Shown: positions 33,948 to 41,726 of the stretch, piece by piece
Numbering within the stretch: the first letter of the stretch is position 1
Layout of the letters: the number at the start of each line of letters is the position of its first letter
Assembly: GCA_041730495.1 (NCBI GenBank)
Contig: JBGSBR010000001.1
Coordinates: 1-64,000, forward strand
Origin: JBGSBR01 sp041730495
GTDB taxonomy: Bacteria; Patescibacteriota; Microgenomatia; UBA1406; GWC2-37-13
Direction of reading: 5' to 3'
DNA length: 64,000 bases
Position numbers and translations under genes: made by a program
The notes under the pieces: generated by a model
The model's input: only the letters and a program-made list of their open reading frames with translations
Database searches by the model: none
What the model was told of the DNA's origin: nothing

Positions 33948-33957
33948 ATCTATCAGT

Positions 33958-33963
33958 TATAAT
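33958..33963 (+). promoter_or_regulatory. -10 box of secE, leaderless
   Basis: TATAAT exactly 6 nt before ATG 33970. Confidence 0.7.
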
Positions 33964-33969
33964 AGGCAC

Positions 33970-34158
33970 ATGGCACAAAATCCACAATTTATGTTAGGCG
34001 ATATCGTCGGAGAACTGAAAAAAGTTTCATGGCCTACGCGTGAAGATACTATCCGACTCACAATGATTGTCATACTCATCTCCTTGATAATCGGGGCTTA
34101 TATCGGTATAATTGATTTCTTGTTGGCAAAAGCGCTCGAGATGATCGCTAAAAGCTAA
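33970..34158 (+). CDS. secE: Preprotein translocase subunit SecE
   Basis: 62 residues, the single-helix minimal form of SecE, the clamp of the SecYEG channel. Seen: amphipathic region with ELKKVSWPTREDTIRLT, the family signature (conserved KKVxWPT), then one membrane helix (about 33-55). It lies 17 nt before nusG, the standard bacterial secE-nusG pair. It has no SD and the -10 box is 6 nt from ATG. Confidence 0.95.
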   Translation: MAQNPQFMLGDIVGELKKVSWPTREDTIRLTMIVILISLIIGAYIGIIDFLLAKALEMIAKS

Positions 34159-34175
34159 CCCAATTTTATATAGCT

Positions 34176-34775
34176 ATGACAGATACAACAGATCCACAAG
34201 ACGTACAAACAACTGAAGAACAAATTGAGATTGCCGCTCCTCCACAAGAGAATAAAGGTAAATGGTATGTACTTCATACTCAAACCAGTCATGAAATGCG
34301 CGTCAAAAACAATCTTGAACAGCGTATTCAAAGTCTCGGTGTAGAAGATAAGATCTATGAGATCGTCATCCCAACCCGTGATATCGTCGTCATCAAAAAA
34401 GGTAAAAAATCAACACAAACTGAGCGTGTCTTCCCAGGATACATCTTCGTCCGTATGGATCTGACAGATGAATCATGGCTCGTCGTCCGTACTACCGAAG
34501 GTGTCACAGGCTTCATCGGAGCTGGACTCAAACCTACCCCAATCTCAGACAAAGAAGTCAATGCTATCTTGAGATTCGTCCAACAAGAACAACCTAAATT
34601 CAAAGCTAAATTCTCCACTGGTGAAGCAGTCAAGATCACCGAAGGTCCGTTTGCAGATTTCTTGGGTACAGTCGAAGGTATCGATGAAGAAAAAGGTAAA
34701 GTCCGTGTACTCGTCTCAATCTTCGATCGTGAGACACCTGTTGAGCTCGATTTCCTCCAGATTAAGAAGCTTTAA
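34176..34775 (+). CDS. nusG: Transcription elongation/termination factor NusG
   Basis: 199 residues. Binds RNA polymerase and couples it to Rho or the ribosome. Seen: acidic N-terminal extension (about 1-25), NGN domain starting KWYVLHTQTSHEMRVKNNL and containing VFPGYIFVRMDL with RTTEGVTGFIG, then a KOW domain (about 145-199, GEAVKITEGPFADFLGTVE). Length is slightly above E. coli NusG (181) because of the N-terminal extension. It follows secE without an SD and converges on the next gene so closely that the two stop codons overlap. Confidence 0.96.
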   Translation: MTDTTDPQDVQTTEEQIEIAAPPQENKGKWYVLHTQTSHEMRVKNNLEQRIQSLGVEDKIYEIVIPTRDIVVIKKGKKSTQTERVFPGYIFVRMDLTDESWLVVRTTEGVTGFIGAGLKPTPISDKEVNAILRFVQQEQPKFKAKFSTGEAVKITEGPFADFLGTVEGIDEEKGKVRVLVSIFDRETPVELDFLQIKKL

Positions 34776-35947
34776 GCAGCTTTGGGTAACACATCTCTAT
34801 TTATAGTTACATCATCAGGATTTCGTGGGACTACTCTACTCCCTTGTACTGCCATAATATTCCCTCTACTCGCTGCATAATCTATATTTTTAAGTGGTAC
34901 GGCTTCTAGTTTGACTTTGCCTTGCTCGTCTTTCGTGACATTCAGATGCACTTGTAATGTATCAGCCTGTGGTACTTCAAAATGTAATGGTACTACATAA
35001 GATATATTGGCGAGTACATCAGCTGTAATATCTTGATTAAGGACAACTACATCTGCATTATTTTTAAAAGCTTTGCTTGTAGCAATAGAGTGCACCCCAT
35101 CTTGAGCCTTCGTTATACTACTCAAAACCGCAAAATTAATCTGAGATGAGTAGTTGTCTTGCAACTGTTTCAGTTTTGCATCTAAATCATTTACATCATT
35201 GAATTCGATAACTCTTACTAAATTGTTGACAGCATTAGCTTGATTCATAAGATCTGTATATGCAGCAGAATCTGCCGACAATACACCTTCTGGATCGAGT
35301 CCTTCAACAACAACGACACCAAAATCAGCATCCACATTATCTATGTTGTCATACTGATTCAACAAAAGTTCTTCTGAATAACGAGCATAGTTAATAATGC
35401 CGAAATTATCTTTTAATGTACGACAAATGCCAGGTCTTTTAAGCTCTAACTGTTGCATCAACTTTAGGTTTTTTTCAATCATTTTCGGAGTACTAAAAGC
35501 AGAATCTCTGCCTCGTTCTACCGTCTTTGATGCTTTGCTCCACATCGCTACGACTTCATCAGCATTTTCAAATCCTACTTGCTGTAAAAACTGTGCTCTT
35601 TCAGCATCAGGTGTCACCGTTGTATCAACTGTTGTCCATTCCTGACCATTTCTCAATACATGTAAATTATTTGCCCACTTTTTCCAGAAAGGAAGTTTGA
35701 CAGGTGGGGTCGGTGGAGCTTCAGTATATGGGACTGCTGGAATAAACTTTTTTGTTACAGGTGGTTTTACAGATTCTAGTGTTTGTTCTGCAGATTGAGC
35801 ATCTTCCTTCGCATGAGGTAACTTAGAAGTATCAAGCGGAGTGGCGATATCATATACTTTTATCTCATGTGATTGCGGTGCCAACGGTGGAAGTATTTGG
35901 TCAGGTGGTTGGTGATTTTCTGCTGATACTGCTACTTTATCTGCCAT
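34772..35947 (-). CDS. Unknown protein with proline-rich disordered N-terminus
   Basis: 391 residues, not recognised. Residues 1-90 are Pro/Glu/Lys-rich and likely disordered. A short segment follows (PFWKKWANNLHVLRNGQEW), then an alpha/beta region (about 150-390) with no motif I can name. No signal peptide or membrane helix. The proline-rich head followed by a folded domain resembles the neighbour-type protein at 24872-25915, though I see no clear homology. Start support: TAGAAT 5 nt before ATG. It sits between nusG and the next minus gene, breaking the usual secE-nusG-rplK-rplA order together with that gene. Confidence 0.65.
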   Translation of the reverse strand: MADKVAVSAENHQPPDQILPPLAPQSHEIKVYDIATPLDTSKLPHAKEDAQSAEQTLESVKPPVTKKFIPAVPYTEAPPTPPVKLPFWKKWANNLHVLRNGQEWTTVDTTVTPDAERAQFLQQVGFENADEVVAMWSKASKTVERGRDSAFSTPKMIEKNLKLMQQLELKRPGICRTLKDNFGIINYARYSEELLLNQYDNIDNVDADFGVVVVEGLDPEGVLSADSAAYTDLMNQANAVNNLVRVIEFNDVNDLDAKLKQLQDNYSSQINFAVLSSITKAQDGVHSIATSKAFKNNADVVVLNQDITADVLANISYVVPLHFEVPQADTLQVHLNVTKDEQGKVKLEAVPLKNIDYAASRGNIMAVQGSRVVPRNPDDVTINRDVLPKAA

Positions 35948-35952
35948 ACATC

Positions 35953-35958
35953 ATTCTA
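35953..35958 (-). promoter_or_regulatory. -10 box of the 391-residue unknown gene
   Basis: TAGAAT 5 nt before ATG 35947. Confidence 0.5.
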
Positions 35959-35962
35959 CACT

Positions 35963-36679
35963 TTACAGATTATTTGTACTACTAAATGTTTGTTGCACTT
36001 CTTGTACAGTAAGAATAGGTATATTGTGCAGGCCTTCAAGCTGCTCAAAATACTCGTCATACTGTTTAAATTGAGCAGTGTTAAAGTAATCAGTAGGTAA
36101 AACTACACCAGCCCATGTATCTGGTGTCAAAGGTACAAATGGAAGAGTTTTATCTCTGTTTGGATAATATACTCTGACTTCATCATGATGTGGATTAACT
36201 ACTCCAACTCGTGGATGTTCTATTGGTATCCCATAACTACTTACCTGATCTTCAGCAGTTCCTTGAGTTGGAAAAGAACGCTCCCAAAGTGGATCCCCGA
36301 AGGCTCTTCCAACTGCAGTTACCTGACTGGGATATTTGGCGAGTAGTTCAGTTCTAGATAAAATAATCCCCATTCTCAGATGCCTGCCGCTTTGATCAGT
36401 TTTTGGACCGTAGTCACTGGCAGTTAAATAGTTCCCATCTCGAGGGATCATCGCGAGTGAAACATAATCAGAACTAATACTATAGATCTGACCTACAGCT
36501 AATGCTGTTGTTATCCCTCGCTCAATAATTGATTGCAGTTTTGCAACACTTGTTTGACTATAAGGATCAAGCAACGTTCCAAAAGCTAGATTTCCAGGCT
36601 GAAGAATACTCAAAATCTGAGCTTTTCTTTCTTCGGTGATTGCATGGTCTTTAGGAAAGCCTTTTCTACGTTCTGACAT
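35963..36679 (-). CDS. Unknown soluble protein
   Basis: 238 residues, not recognised. No signal peptide or membrane helix. A basic N-terminus (MSERRKGFPKDH) is followed by mixed alpha/beta sequence with many aromatic residues. No catalytic motif stands out. TATAAT (36688-36693) lies 8 nt before ATG. It is transcribed away from rplK, and with the following gene occupies the gap between nusG and the L11-L1 operon. Confidence 0.65.
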   Translation of the reverse strand: MSERRKGFPKDHAITEERKAQILSILQPGNLAFGTLLDPYSQTSVAKLQSIIERGITTALAVGQIYSISSDYVSLAMIPRDGNYLTASDYGPKTDQSGRHLRMGIILSRTELLAKYPSQVTAVGRAFGDPLWERSFPTQGTAEDQVSSYGIPIEHPRVGVVNPHHDEVRVYYPNRDKTLPFVPLTPDTWAGVVLPTDYFNTAQFKQYDEYFEQLEGLHNIPILTVQEVQQTFSSTNNL

Positions 36680-36741
36680 AACTCAGTATTATACTCTTTG
36701 ACCTCAAGATGTAGCAGCTTATTTACAAAGCTATATCTAGG

Positions 36742-36750
36742 TGATATAAT
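36742..36750 (+). promoter_or_regulatory. Extended -10 promoter of the rplK-rplA operon
   Basis: TGATATAAT, start near 36757, giving an 82-nt leader, unlike the leaderless secE promoter. Confidence 0.65.
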
Positions 36751-36755
36751 CACAT

Positions 36756-36838
36756 TACCTCATTGAGGTAGGCGCAAGCCGAAATACTTTCTCTTTAGTA
36801 AGGTACTTCGTTTGCTCCTTCATTAATTTATAAAACCT
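36756..36838 (+). promoter_or_regulatory. Structured leader of the L11-L1 operon, possible L1 autoregulatory site
   Basis: The leader opens with a hairpin TACCTCA-T-TGAGGTA (36756-36770), immediately followed by GGC-GCAA-GCC (36771-36780, a GNRA tetraloop) and a weaker TACT...AGTA stem. In many bacteria L1 represses its own operon by binding a 23S-like leader structure. This leader is well placed for that, but the L1 consensus was not confirmed. Confidence 0.45.
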
Positions 36839-37264
36839 ATGGCAGCCAAAAAGATCAAAACACAAATCAAACTGAACCTACCAGCCGGTGAAGCAACCCC
36901 AGCACCTCCAGTTGGTCCAGCTCTCGGTCAACATGGTATTCCAATTATGGAATTCATCAAAGAATACAACGCTAAAACCGCTGATTTACGCGGAAATATT
37001 ATTCCTGCTGTAATCACACTCTACGAAGATCGTAGTTTTGATTTCATCACCAAACTTCCTCCAGTCGCAGACATGATCAAAAAACGTCTTGGACTTAAGC
37101 TTGGCTCAGGTAAACCAAACACAGAAAAAGTTGGCAAACTCACTCTTGCACAGATTGAAGAGATCGCCAAAGAGAAAATGGAAGATTTAAATGCAACAAG
37201 TATTGAAGCTGCTATGAACACAGTTCGTGGTACAGCTCGTTCAATGGGAGTCGAAACAGAATAA
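36839..37264 (+). CDS. rplK: 50S ribosomal protein L11
   Basis: 141 residues, full length. L11 forms the GTPase-associated centre with 23S rRNA. Seen: N-terminal KIKTQIKLNLPAGEATPAPPVGPALGQHG, the proline-rich switch with factors, and C-terminal rRNA-binding region KVGKLTLAQIEEIAKEKMEDLNA. It is followed after 22 nt by rplA. No SD precedes the ATG. Confidence 0.97.
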   Translation: MAAKKIKTQIKLNLPAGEATPAPPVGPALGQHGIPIMEFIKEYNAKTADLRGNIIPAVITLYEDRSFDFITKLPPVADMIKKRLGLKLGSGKPNTEKVGKLTLAQIEEIAKEKMEDLNATSIEAAMNTVRGTARSMGVETE

Positions 37265-37286
37265 TTTTTAAATTTATTTTTTAACT

Positions 37287-38093
37287 ATGGGTAAAATTCG
37301 CACACGCTTCATCGGAGACGAAGAAGTAGAAAAAAAACAAAAAACAGAACAAAAGAAACGTTCACAAGAAAAAAAAGAAGCAGCTGGTGAAAAACCAACA
37401 GCTGAAGTAATGCAAAAAACTGAAGATGTCACCAATGAAGATACCACACCTGAGTCGACCAAGAAAAAAGCTAAACTTAAACCAACAGTAACTGGTAAAA
37501 AACAAGGCAAAAAACACTCAAAAGCTGTGGCTCAAGTCGACAAAACTAAATCTTATCAAGTCGACGAAGCAATCGAACTTCTCAAAAAAATCTCTTATGC
37601 TTCTTTTGAAGAGTCTCTCGAACTTCACCTCAACGTAGCTGTTGATGGCTTGAAAGGCGAAATAGAGCTTCCACACTCAACTGGTAAAACAGTCCGTGTA
37701 GTCATCGCATCTGATGATGTGCTCGCAGATATCGAAAAAGGCAACATCAACTTCGATGTTTTGATCACTCACCCATCATTCATGCCTAAACTTGCTAAAT
37801 ATGCTAAAACTCTTGGACCAAAAGGCTTAATGCCAAATCCAAAAGCTGGTACTGTTTCTACAGAACCAGAAAAAGTAGCTCAAAAGTTCGAAAAAGGTAT
37901 GCTTCGTTGGAAAGCTGAAGCAAAATTTCCTTTGATCCATCAACTTGTCGGTAAAATGAAAGCTGAAACAAAAGATCTTAACGAAAATGTTGTTGCTTTC
38001 ATCAACGCAGTTGGTAAAAAGAATATCAAGATGGCATTCATCAAATCAACAATGAGTCCTTCTTTGAAGCTTGATCTTGAAGCTATTGCTTAA
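37287..38093 (+). CDS. rplA: 50S ribosomal protein L1 with a long charged N-terminal extension
   Basis: 268 residues, against about 230 in most bacteria. The L1 core (from about residue 85) is complete: YQVDEAIELLKK, VDGLKGEIELPHSTGK, and the rRNA-binding signature in LAKYAKTLGPKGLMPNPKAGTV. The extra 80 residues at the front are Lys/Glu/Thr-rich low complexity (KKQKTEQKKRSQEKKE, KKKAKLKPTVTGKK) and presumably disordered. L1 forms the stalk that guides deacylated tRNA out of the E site, and often represses its own mRNA. No SD. The extension is the only oddity. Confidence 0.95.
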   Translation: MGKIRTRFIGDEEVEKKQKTEQKKRSQEKKEAAGEKPTAEVMQKTEDVTNEDTTPESTKKKAKLKPTVTGKKQGKKHSKAVAQVDKTKSYQVDEAIELLKKISYASFEESLELHLNVAVDGLKGEIELPHSTGKTVRVVIASDDVLADIEKGNINFDVLITHPSFMPKLAKYAKTLGPKGLMPNPKAGTVSTEPEKVAQKFEKGMLRWKAEAKFPLIHQLVGKMKAETKDLNENVVAFINAVGKKNIKMAFIKSTMSPSLKLDLEAIA

Positions 38094-38116
38094 TAGCTTC
38101 ACTGCCTCGACCGTAG

Positions 38117-38122
38117 TACAAT
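38117..38122 (+). promoter_or_regulatory. -10 box of the surface-protein gene pair, leaderless
   Basis: TACAAT exactly 6 nt before ATG 38129. Confidence 0.65.
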
Positions 38123-38128
38123 TAATAC

Positions 38129-38785
38129 ATGCGTTTGTATGTATTATTACTGATATCCATTTTTATACTGGTCTTACCTACTCAGGCTCAAGAGCCTACC
38201 TCTCGCTATACACTCGAACTTGAACCCTTTCAAGCCTCACCATCTGCAACTTTATCCAACTTAAGCTCAGAAGACGCTACATTATTTCGAAATCAAGGAT
38301 ATATTGCCCAATATTCAGGAGAAGATTACATTCAGCTGACACTCGAACCTGGGATAGTCACTCTGTCTGAGCTAAACGCAGCTGGCCGAGATCAACAAGA
38401 TACGAAGATTGAGATCATCAGTACTCGTGGCTATCAGCTTAGCATGAAGCAACTAACTCCTTTACAAACCATTTATGGTGATGAAATATCTATCACCAGC
38501 TGTGATAGTAGAACTCGCTGTACAATCAATCAAGCAAATATCTGGGAAAGTACTACATCAGGTTTGGGGTACCACTTGACGGGACAGAATATCAGTCATG
38601 ATTGGCGCAAGGAAAATAGCTTCCGCCCTTTTCCTACAGAAAGTAATATCACTGTCGTCAAACGTATGATAGCACCTACAGAACCAGATAATATCTTTAT
38701 GTCTATCAAAGCAATCAAACCATCGGACGCCGCAGAAGGAAATTATCAATCAACTATCGAAGTTATCGCAATTTCTGATTTATAG
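38129..38785 (+). CDS. Secreted protein, unknown
   Basis: 218 residues. A clear signal peptide (about 1-20, LYVLLLISIFILVLPTQAQ) is followed by a beta-rich extracellular domain with two nearby Cys (SCDSRTRCTI, about 132-138) that could form a disulfide. No membrane anchor at the C-terminus. Family not recognised. It is followed after 1 nt by another secreted protein with a C-terminal anchor, so the two probably form a surface complex (inference). Confidence 0.75.
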   Translation: MRLYVLLLISIFILVLPTQAQEPTSRYTLELEPFQASPSATLSNLSSEDATLFRNQGYIAQYSGEDYIQLTLEPGIVTLSELNAAGRDQQDTKIEIISTRGYQLSMKQLTPLQTIYGDEISITSCDSRTRCTINQANIWESTTSGLGYHLTGQNISHDWRKENSFRPFPTESNITVVKRMIAPTEPDNIFMSIKAIKPSDAAEGNYQSTIEVIAISDL

Positions 38786-38786
38786 T

Positions 38787-39728
38787 ATGAAAAAGGTAAT
38801 CTTATTAAGTTTATTCACGCTCATACTAAGCTTACCTTCAGCTGTTAATGCTGAATCTATCTCAGCACGACTGGTGCCCAATAAATATCAGATTATTGCC
38901 AAACCTGGAGCTTCTATCACACTCCCCTACACGATTTACAACCTAGGAGACCCTACTACCTATATGTTTGAGATCCGTATGCTCGCCAGCAGTGATAATC
39001 AAGCCACATTGCAAACAATAAATTGCCCTGCTCCCTCAGTAACATCAGTTACGTGTGAAGGATTCGATTTTACACTCAGCAATGGGAACTCTATGTTTAC
39101 TACGCCGTTTCTGATGTATGCAGATGACGCACAAGCTGGTGAGCTTACGATTCAAGTGCCTACGACTTCTGTAGAGCAAGATTATTATTTTAGTTTCAAC
39201 CTCAAACAAGAAACAATTGCTGGACTTCAAGGATCAAGTACGGTCATCCTTAAACCAGTACTTGCTGCTCCGATTAGTATCTCTGTTAGCAACACTGGTA
39301 AACTCAACCAAAAAATTACCATTCCATCGCTTCAGCTAAAAGACACTCAAACAATTTCATTTCTGGGAAAACGCATAGTGATAGCTGAAAGTAATCGTAG
39401 ATTACCACTCTCCCTCACTATTGCAAATACTGGTAGTCATTTGGCTTCAGTATCAGGCACCCTCAAAGTAAACACAAATCAAAATATCGTCGACATAAAT
39501 CCAATCAGTATTCCTGCTGAAAGTCAGATTAGCCTCGAAATTCCACACGACTTCACTGGTTTACTTGGGTGGCTCAGCTTTACTACTCAAGTACAAACTG
39601 CTGATGCGTCCCAAACTGTATACGCAGCTGCCGACGTTTTGTTTTTACCACTTAGATTACTCGGCATTTTCTGCTTTATTTTCTTCTGCGTCGGATTATT
39701 TATACTTCATAAATATGTAAAAAAATAA
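38787..39728 (+). CDS. Membrane-anchored surface protein, unknown
   Basis: 313 residues. Signal peptide (about 1-22, ending VNAES), an extracellular part made of two Ig-like or NEW3-type beta domains (about 30-285), then a C-terminal membrane helix (about 289-308) and a short basic cytoplasmic tail KYVKK. One likely disulfide is formed by CPAPSVTSVTC. The architecture resembles DUF916/WxL-associated surface proteins, but similarity was not tested. Co-transcribed with the preceding secreted protein, and upstream of the competence operon. Confidence 0.75.
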   Translation: MKKVILLSLFTLILSLPSAVNAESISARLVPNKYQIIAKPGASITLPYTIYNLGDPTTYMFEIRMLASSDNQATLQTINCPAPSVTSVTCEGFDFTLSNGNSMFTTPFLMYADDAQAGELTIQVPTTSVEQDYYFSFNLKQETIAGLQGSSTVILKPVLAAPISISVSNTGKLNQKITIPSLQLKDTQTISFLGKRIVIAESNRRLPLSLTIANTGSHLASVSGTLKVNTNQNIVDINPISIPAESQISLEIPHDFTGLLGWLSFTTQVQTADASQTVYAAADVLFLPLRLLGIFCFIFFCVGLFILHKYVKK

Positions 39729-39787
39729 CTTACGCTAAAATTAGGTGTTATTATTTTGTTATACCATTACACATTTTTATAACTTAG

Positions 39788-40474
39788 ATGTCGTATCTGG
39801 AGATAACCAAATTAACCCTAAAAAAGCATCCGGTCGAAATTATTTTACTTTCAATCTCACTTATTCTTACAGTTGTTTGTGGTATAGCTTACTTGCAAAC
39901 TGTAAAAGCAGAAGAACCACTCCTTATATCAGACACAGCTCAAACTATTTCGCCATCTACAAACGAACCCTCTCAAGATCAAGTTATTTTTGTGGAAATA
40001 TCTGGTGCTGTAGTCGAGCCCAGTGTCTACAAACTAGCGGCTGATGCTCGACTATATAACCTGATCCAAGAAGCTGGTGGTCTTACTCCGAGTGCAGATG
40101 CTGATTTTGTCGCTCGCAACTTCAATCTTGCTAAACGCATGGCGGATCAAGAGAAGATTTATATCCCCTTTCAAACTGATATTACCCAAGGTATTTTCGT
40201 CGAACAACCCCAACGATTATTAGAGTACTTGGCTCCTTTTTATACAGATAGTACAAAAGTGCCTGCTTCCAAAGATACTCGCGTTTCAACTGGCAGTGGC
40301 ATCAATATTAATGATGCATCCTCTGCTGAACTCGACAAATTACCAGGTGTGGGACCAAGCACCGCACAAAAAATTATTGATAATCGACCATATACCTCAG
40401 TTGATGAATTATTGAGTAAAAATGTACTAAAAGATAGTGTTTTTGAACAGATACAGTCACTTATATCATTATAA
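39788..40474 (+). CDS. comEA: Competence protein ComEA (SLBB plus helix-hairpin-helix)
   Basis: 228 residues. Membrane-anchored DNA receptor for transformation. Seen: one membrane helix (about 17-36), SLBB domain (about 70-130, VEISGAVVEPSVYKL...LIQEAGGLTPSADADFV), and C-terminal double helix-hairpin-helix (about 170-228, ININDASSAELDKLPGVGPSTAQKIIDNRPYTS). These are the canonical ComEA parts in the canonical order. It heads an operon with a four-helix-bundle gene and comEC. Confidence 0.95.
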   Translation: MSYLEITKLTLKKHPVEIILLSISLILTVVCGIAYLQTVKAEEPLLISDTAQTISPSTNEPSQDQVIFVEISGAVVEPSVYKLAADARLYNLIQEAGGLTPSADADFVARNFNLAKRMADQEKIYIPFQTDITQGIFVEQPQRLLEYLAPFYTDSTKVPASKDTRVSTGSGININDASSAELDKLPGVGPSTAQKIIDNRPYTSVDELLSKNVLKDSVFEQIQSLISL

Positions 40475-40488
40475 TTTTCTAAACCCTT

Positions 40489-40911
40489 ATGGATACCAAG
40501 GTTCCTAGCTCAACACCGTATAAAGTTCAGTCTTTCACAGACTTACACGCTTGGAAAGAAGCACATCAGATCGTCGTCGATCTGTATGGCGTGACCAAAG
40601 ATTTTCCCAAATCTGAGATCTCCTCTCTGGCCCAAGAGCTACGAGATTCGTCTCTTGCAATCAGCAATGCTATAGCAAAAGGCTATGAGCAACGGATGTA
40701 CAAAGAGAAAATCCAACAGTTCAGCTATGCAGTCACTTCGCTTACTAAGCTGCGAAATGAGCTGTATCTCGCACATGATCTGAGCTATGTCGCAGATGAA
40801 CAGTTTAATCAATTACTAGAACGCACTCATACTGTACAGAAGATGCTTTTAAGCTTCATGAAAAAAGCTAAAGAGTTTAATCTTCGTAGAACTGAACCTA
40901 CGGTCCAATGA
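40489..40911 (+). CDS. Four-helix bundle protein (23S rRNA intervening-sequence protein family)
   Basis: 140 residues. Matches the S23/IVP four-helix-bundle family: FTDLHAWKEAHQIVVDLY at the start, then SLAQELRDSSLAISNAIAKGYE and a long third helix. The biochemical role of this family is unknown, although members are often carried in rRNA intervening sequences. Here it is embedded in the competence operon, 14 nt after comEA and overlapping comEC by 4 nt (ATGA), so a link to DNA uptake is possible but unproven. Confidence 0.9.
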   Translation: MDTKVPSSTPYKVQSFTDLHAWKEAHQIVVDLYGVTKDFPKSEISSLAQELRDSSLAISNAIAKGYEQRMYKEKIQQFSYAVTSLTKLRNELYLAHDLSYVADEQFNQLLERTHTVQKMLLSFMKKAKEFNLRRTEPTVQ

Positions 40912-41726
40912 TTACACCTGAGCTGTTCACTAGTTTGATAGATACCTATCTCAGTGAACCTCATGCGTCAATGGTGAATGGCATTGTACTGGGTCGAGAT
41001 TTACAAACGACCCAGTACTTTCAAGACGCACTCAAACGAGTAGGCCTGATACATATTGTCGTGCTTTCAGGTATGAATATCACCATGCTATCTGCTATCT
41101 TCATCCGCTTACTTGTACCTTGGCTCGGGCGAAGAATAGCACTTATAGCTACAATTTTCTTGATAGCTGGTTTCATATTGTTTGTCGGTCCTGAAGCACC
41201 CGCTGTACGCGCTGGCATTATGGGTTGCTTAGCACTAGTCGGGATAATTTTTGGTAGAAAAACGTTGGCACTTTATATCCTTTTTATTACGTCAGTGATT
41301 ATGGTAATAATCTATCCTCCATGGCTGACCTCGATCTCATTTCAGTTATCTTTTGGTGCTACCCTCGGAATACTTTTGTTTGGCAATAGTCCAGATAAAC
41401 AAGAAACAAACGAAACAAATAAATTACAAAGCTTCTTTTTATATCTGTTTGATGAAATGCGCATCTCACTCGCAGCACAAGTTTTTACGGTACCCATTAT
41501 TTTCTGGTATTTCCGTGAGATTTCTTGGGTTGCACCGATTGCCAATATATTGGTCGCTTGGATTATAGCTCCTCTTACTGTACTCGGTATGATTACCATG
41601 ATCATCGGTACGATCAACTGGCAGGTAGGTTTTGTGTGTTCTTGGATACTTTATGTTCTGACTGAGTATATTATCCGGATTGTGAGGATACTAGCAGAAA
41701 TTCCGTTTGCGTCGATGAAGCTTTAG
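40908..41726 (+). CDS. comEC: Minimal ComEC: competence domain only
   Basis: 272 residues, against 700-800 in classical ComEC. Only the membrane competence domain is present, with about seven helices. It contains the family motif HIVVLSGMNITML (usually LLAISGLHVGLL), APAVRAGIMGCLAL and the terminal helix set. The N-terminal DUF4131/OB domain and the C-terminal metallo-beta-lactamase domain are absent, and no separate gene for them lies here. It forms the inner-membrane DNA channel. Reduced ComEC forms are known from CPR genomes. It is the third gene of the com operon and converges with the MerR-fibre gene. Confidence 0.92.
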   Translation: MITPELFTSLIDTYLSEPHASMVNGIVLGRDLQTTQYFQDALKRVGLIHIVVLSGMNITMLSAIFIRLLVPWLGRRIALIATIFLIAGFILFVGPEAPAVRAGIMGCLALVGIIFGRKTLALYILFITSVIMVIIYPPWLTSISFQLSFGATLGILLFGNSPDKQETNETNKLQSFFLYLFDEMRISLAAQVFTVPIIFWYFREISWVAPIANILVAWIIAPLTVLGMITMIIGTINWQVGFVCSWILYVLTEYIIRIVRILAEIPFASMKL

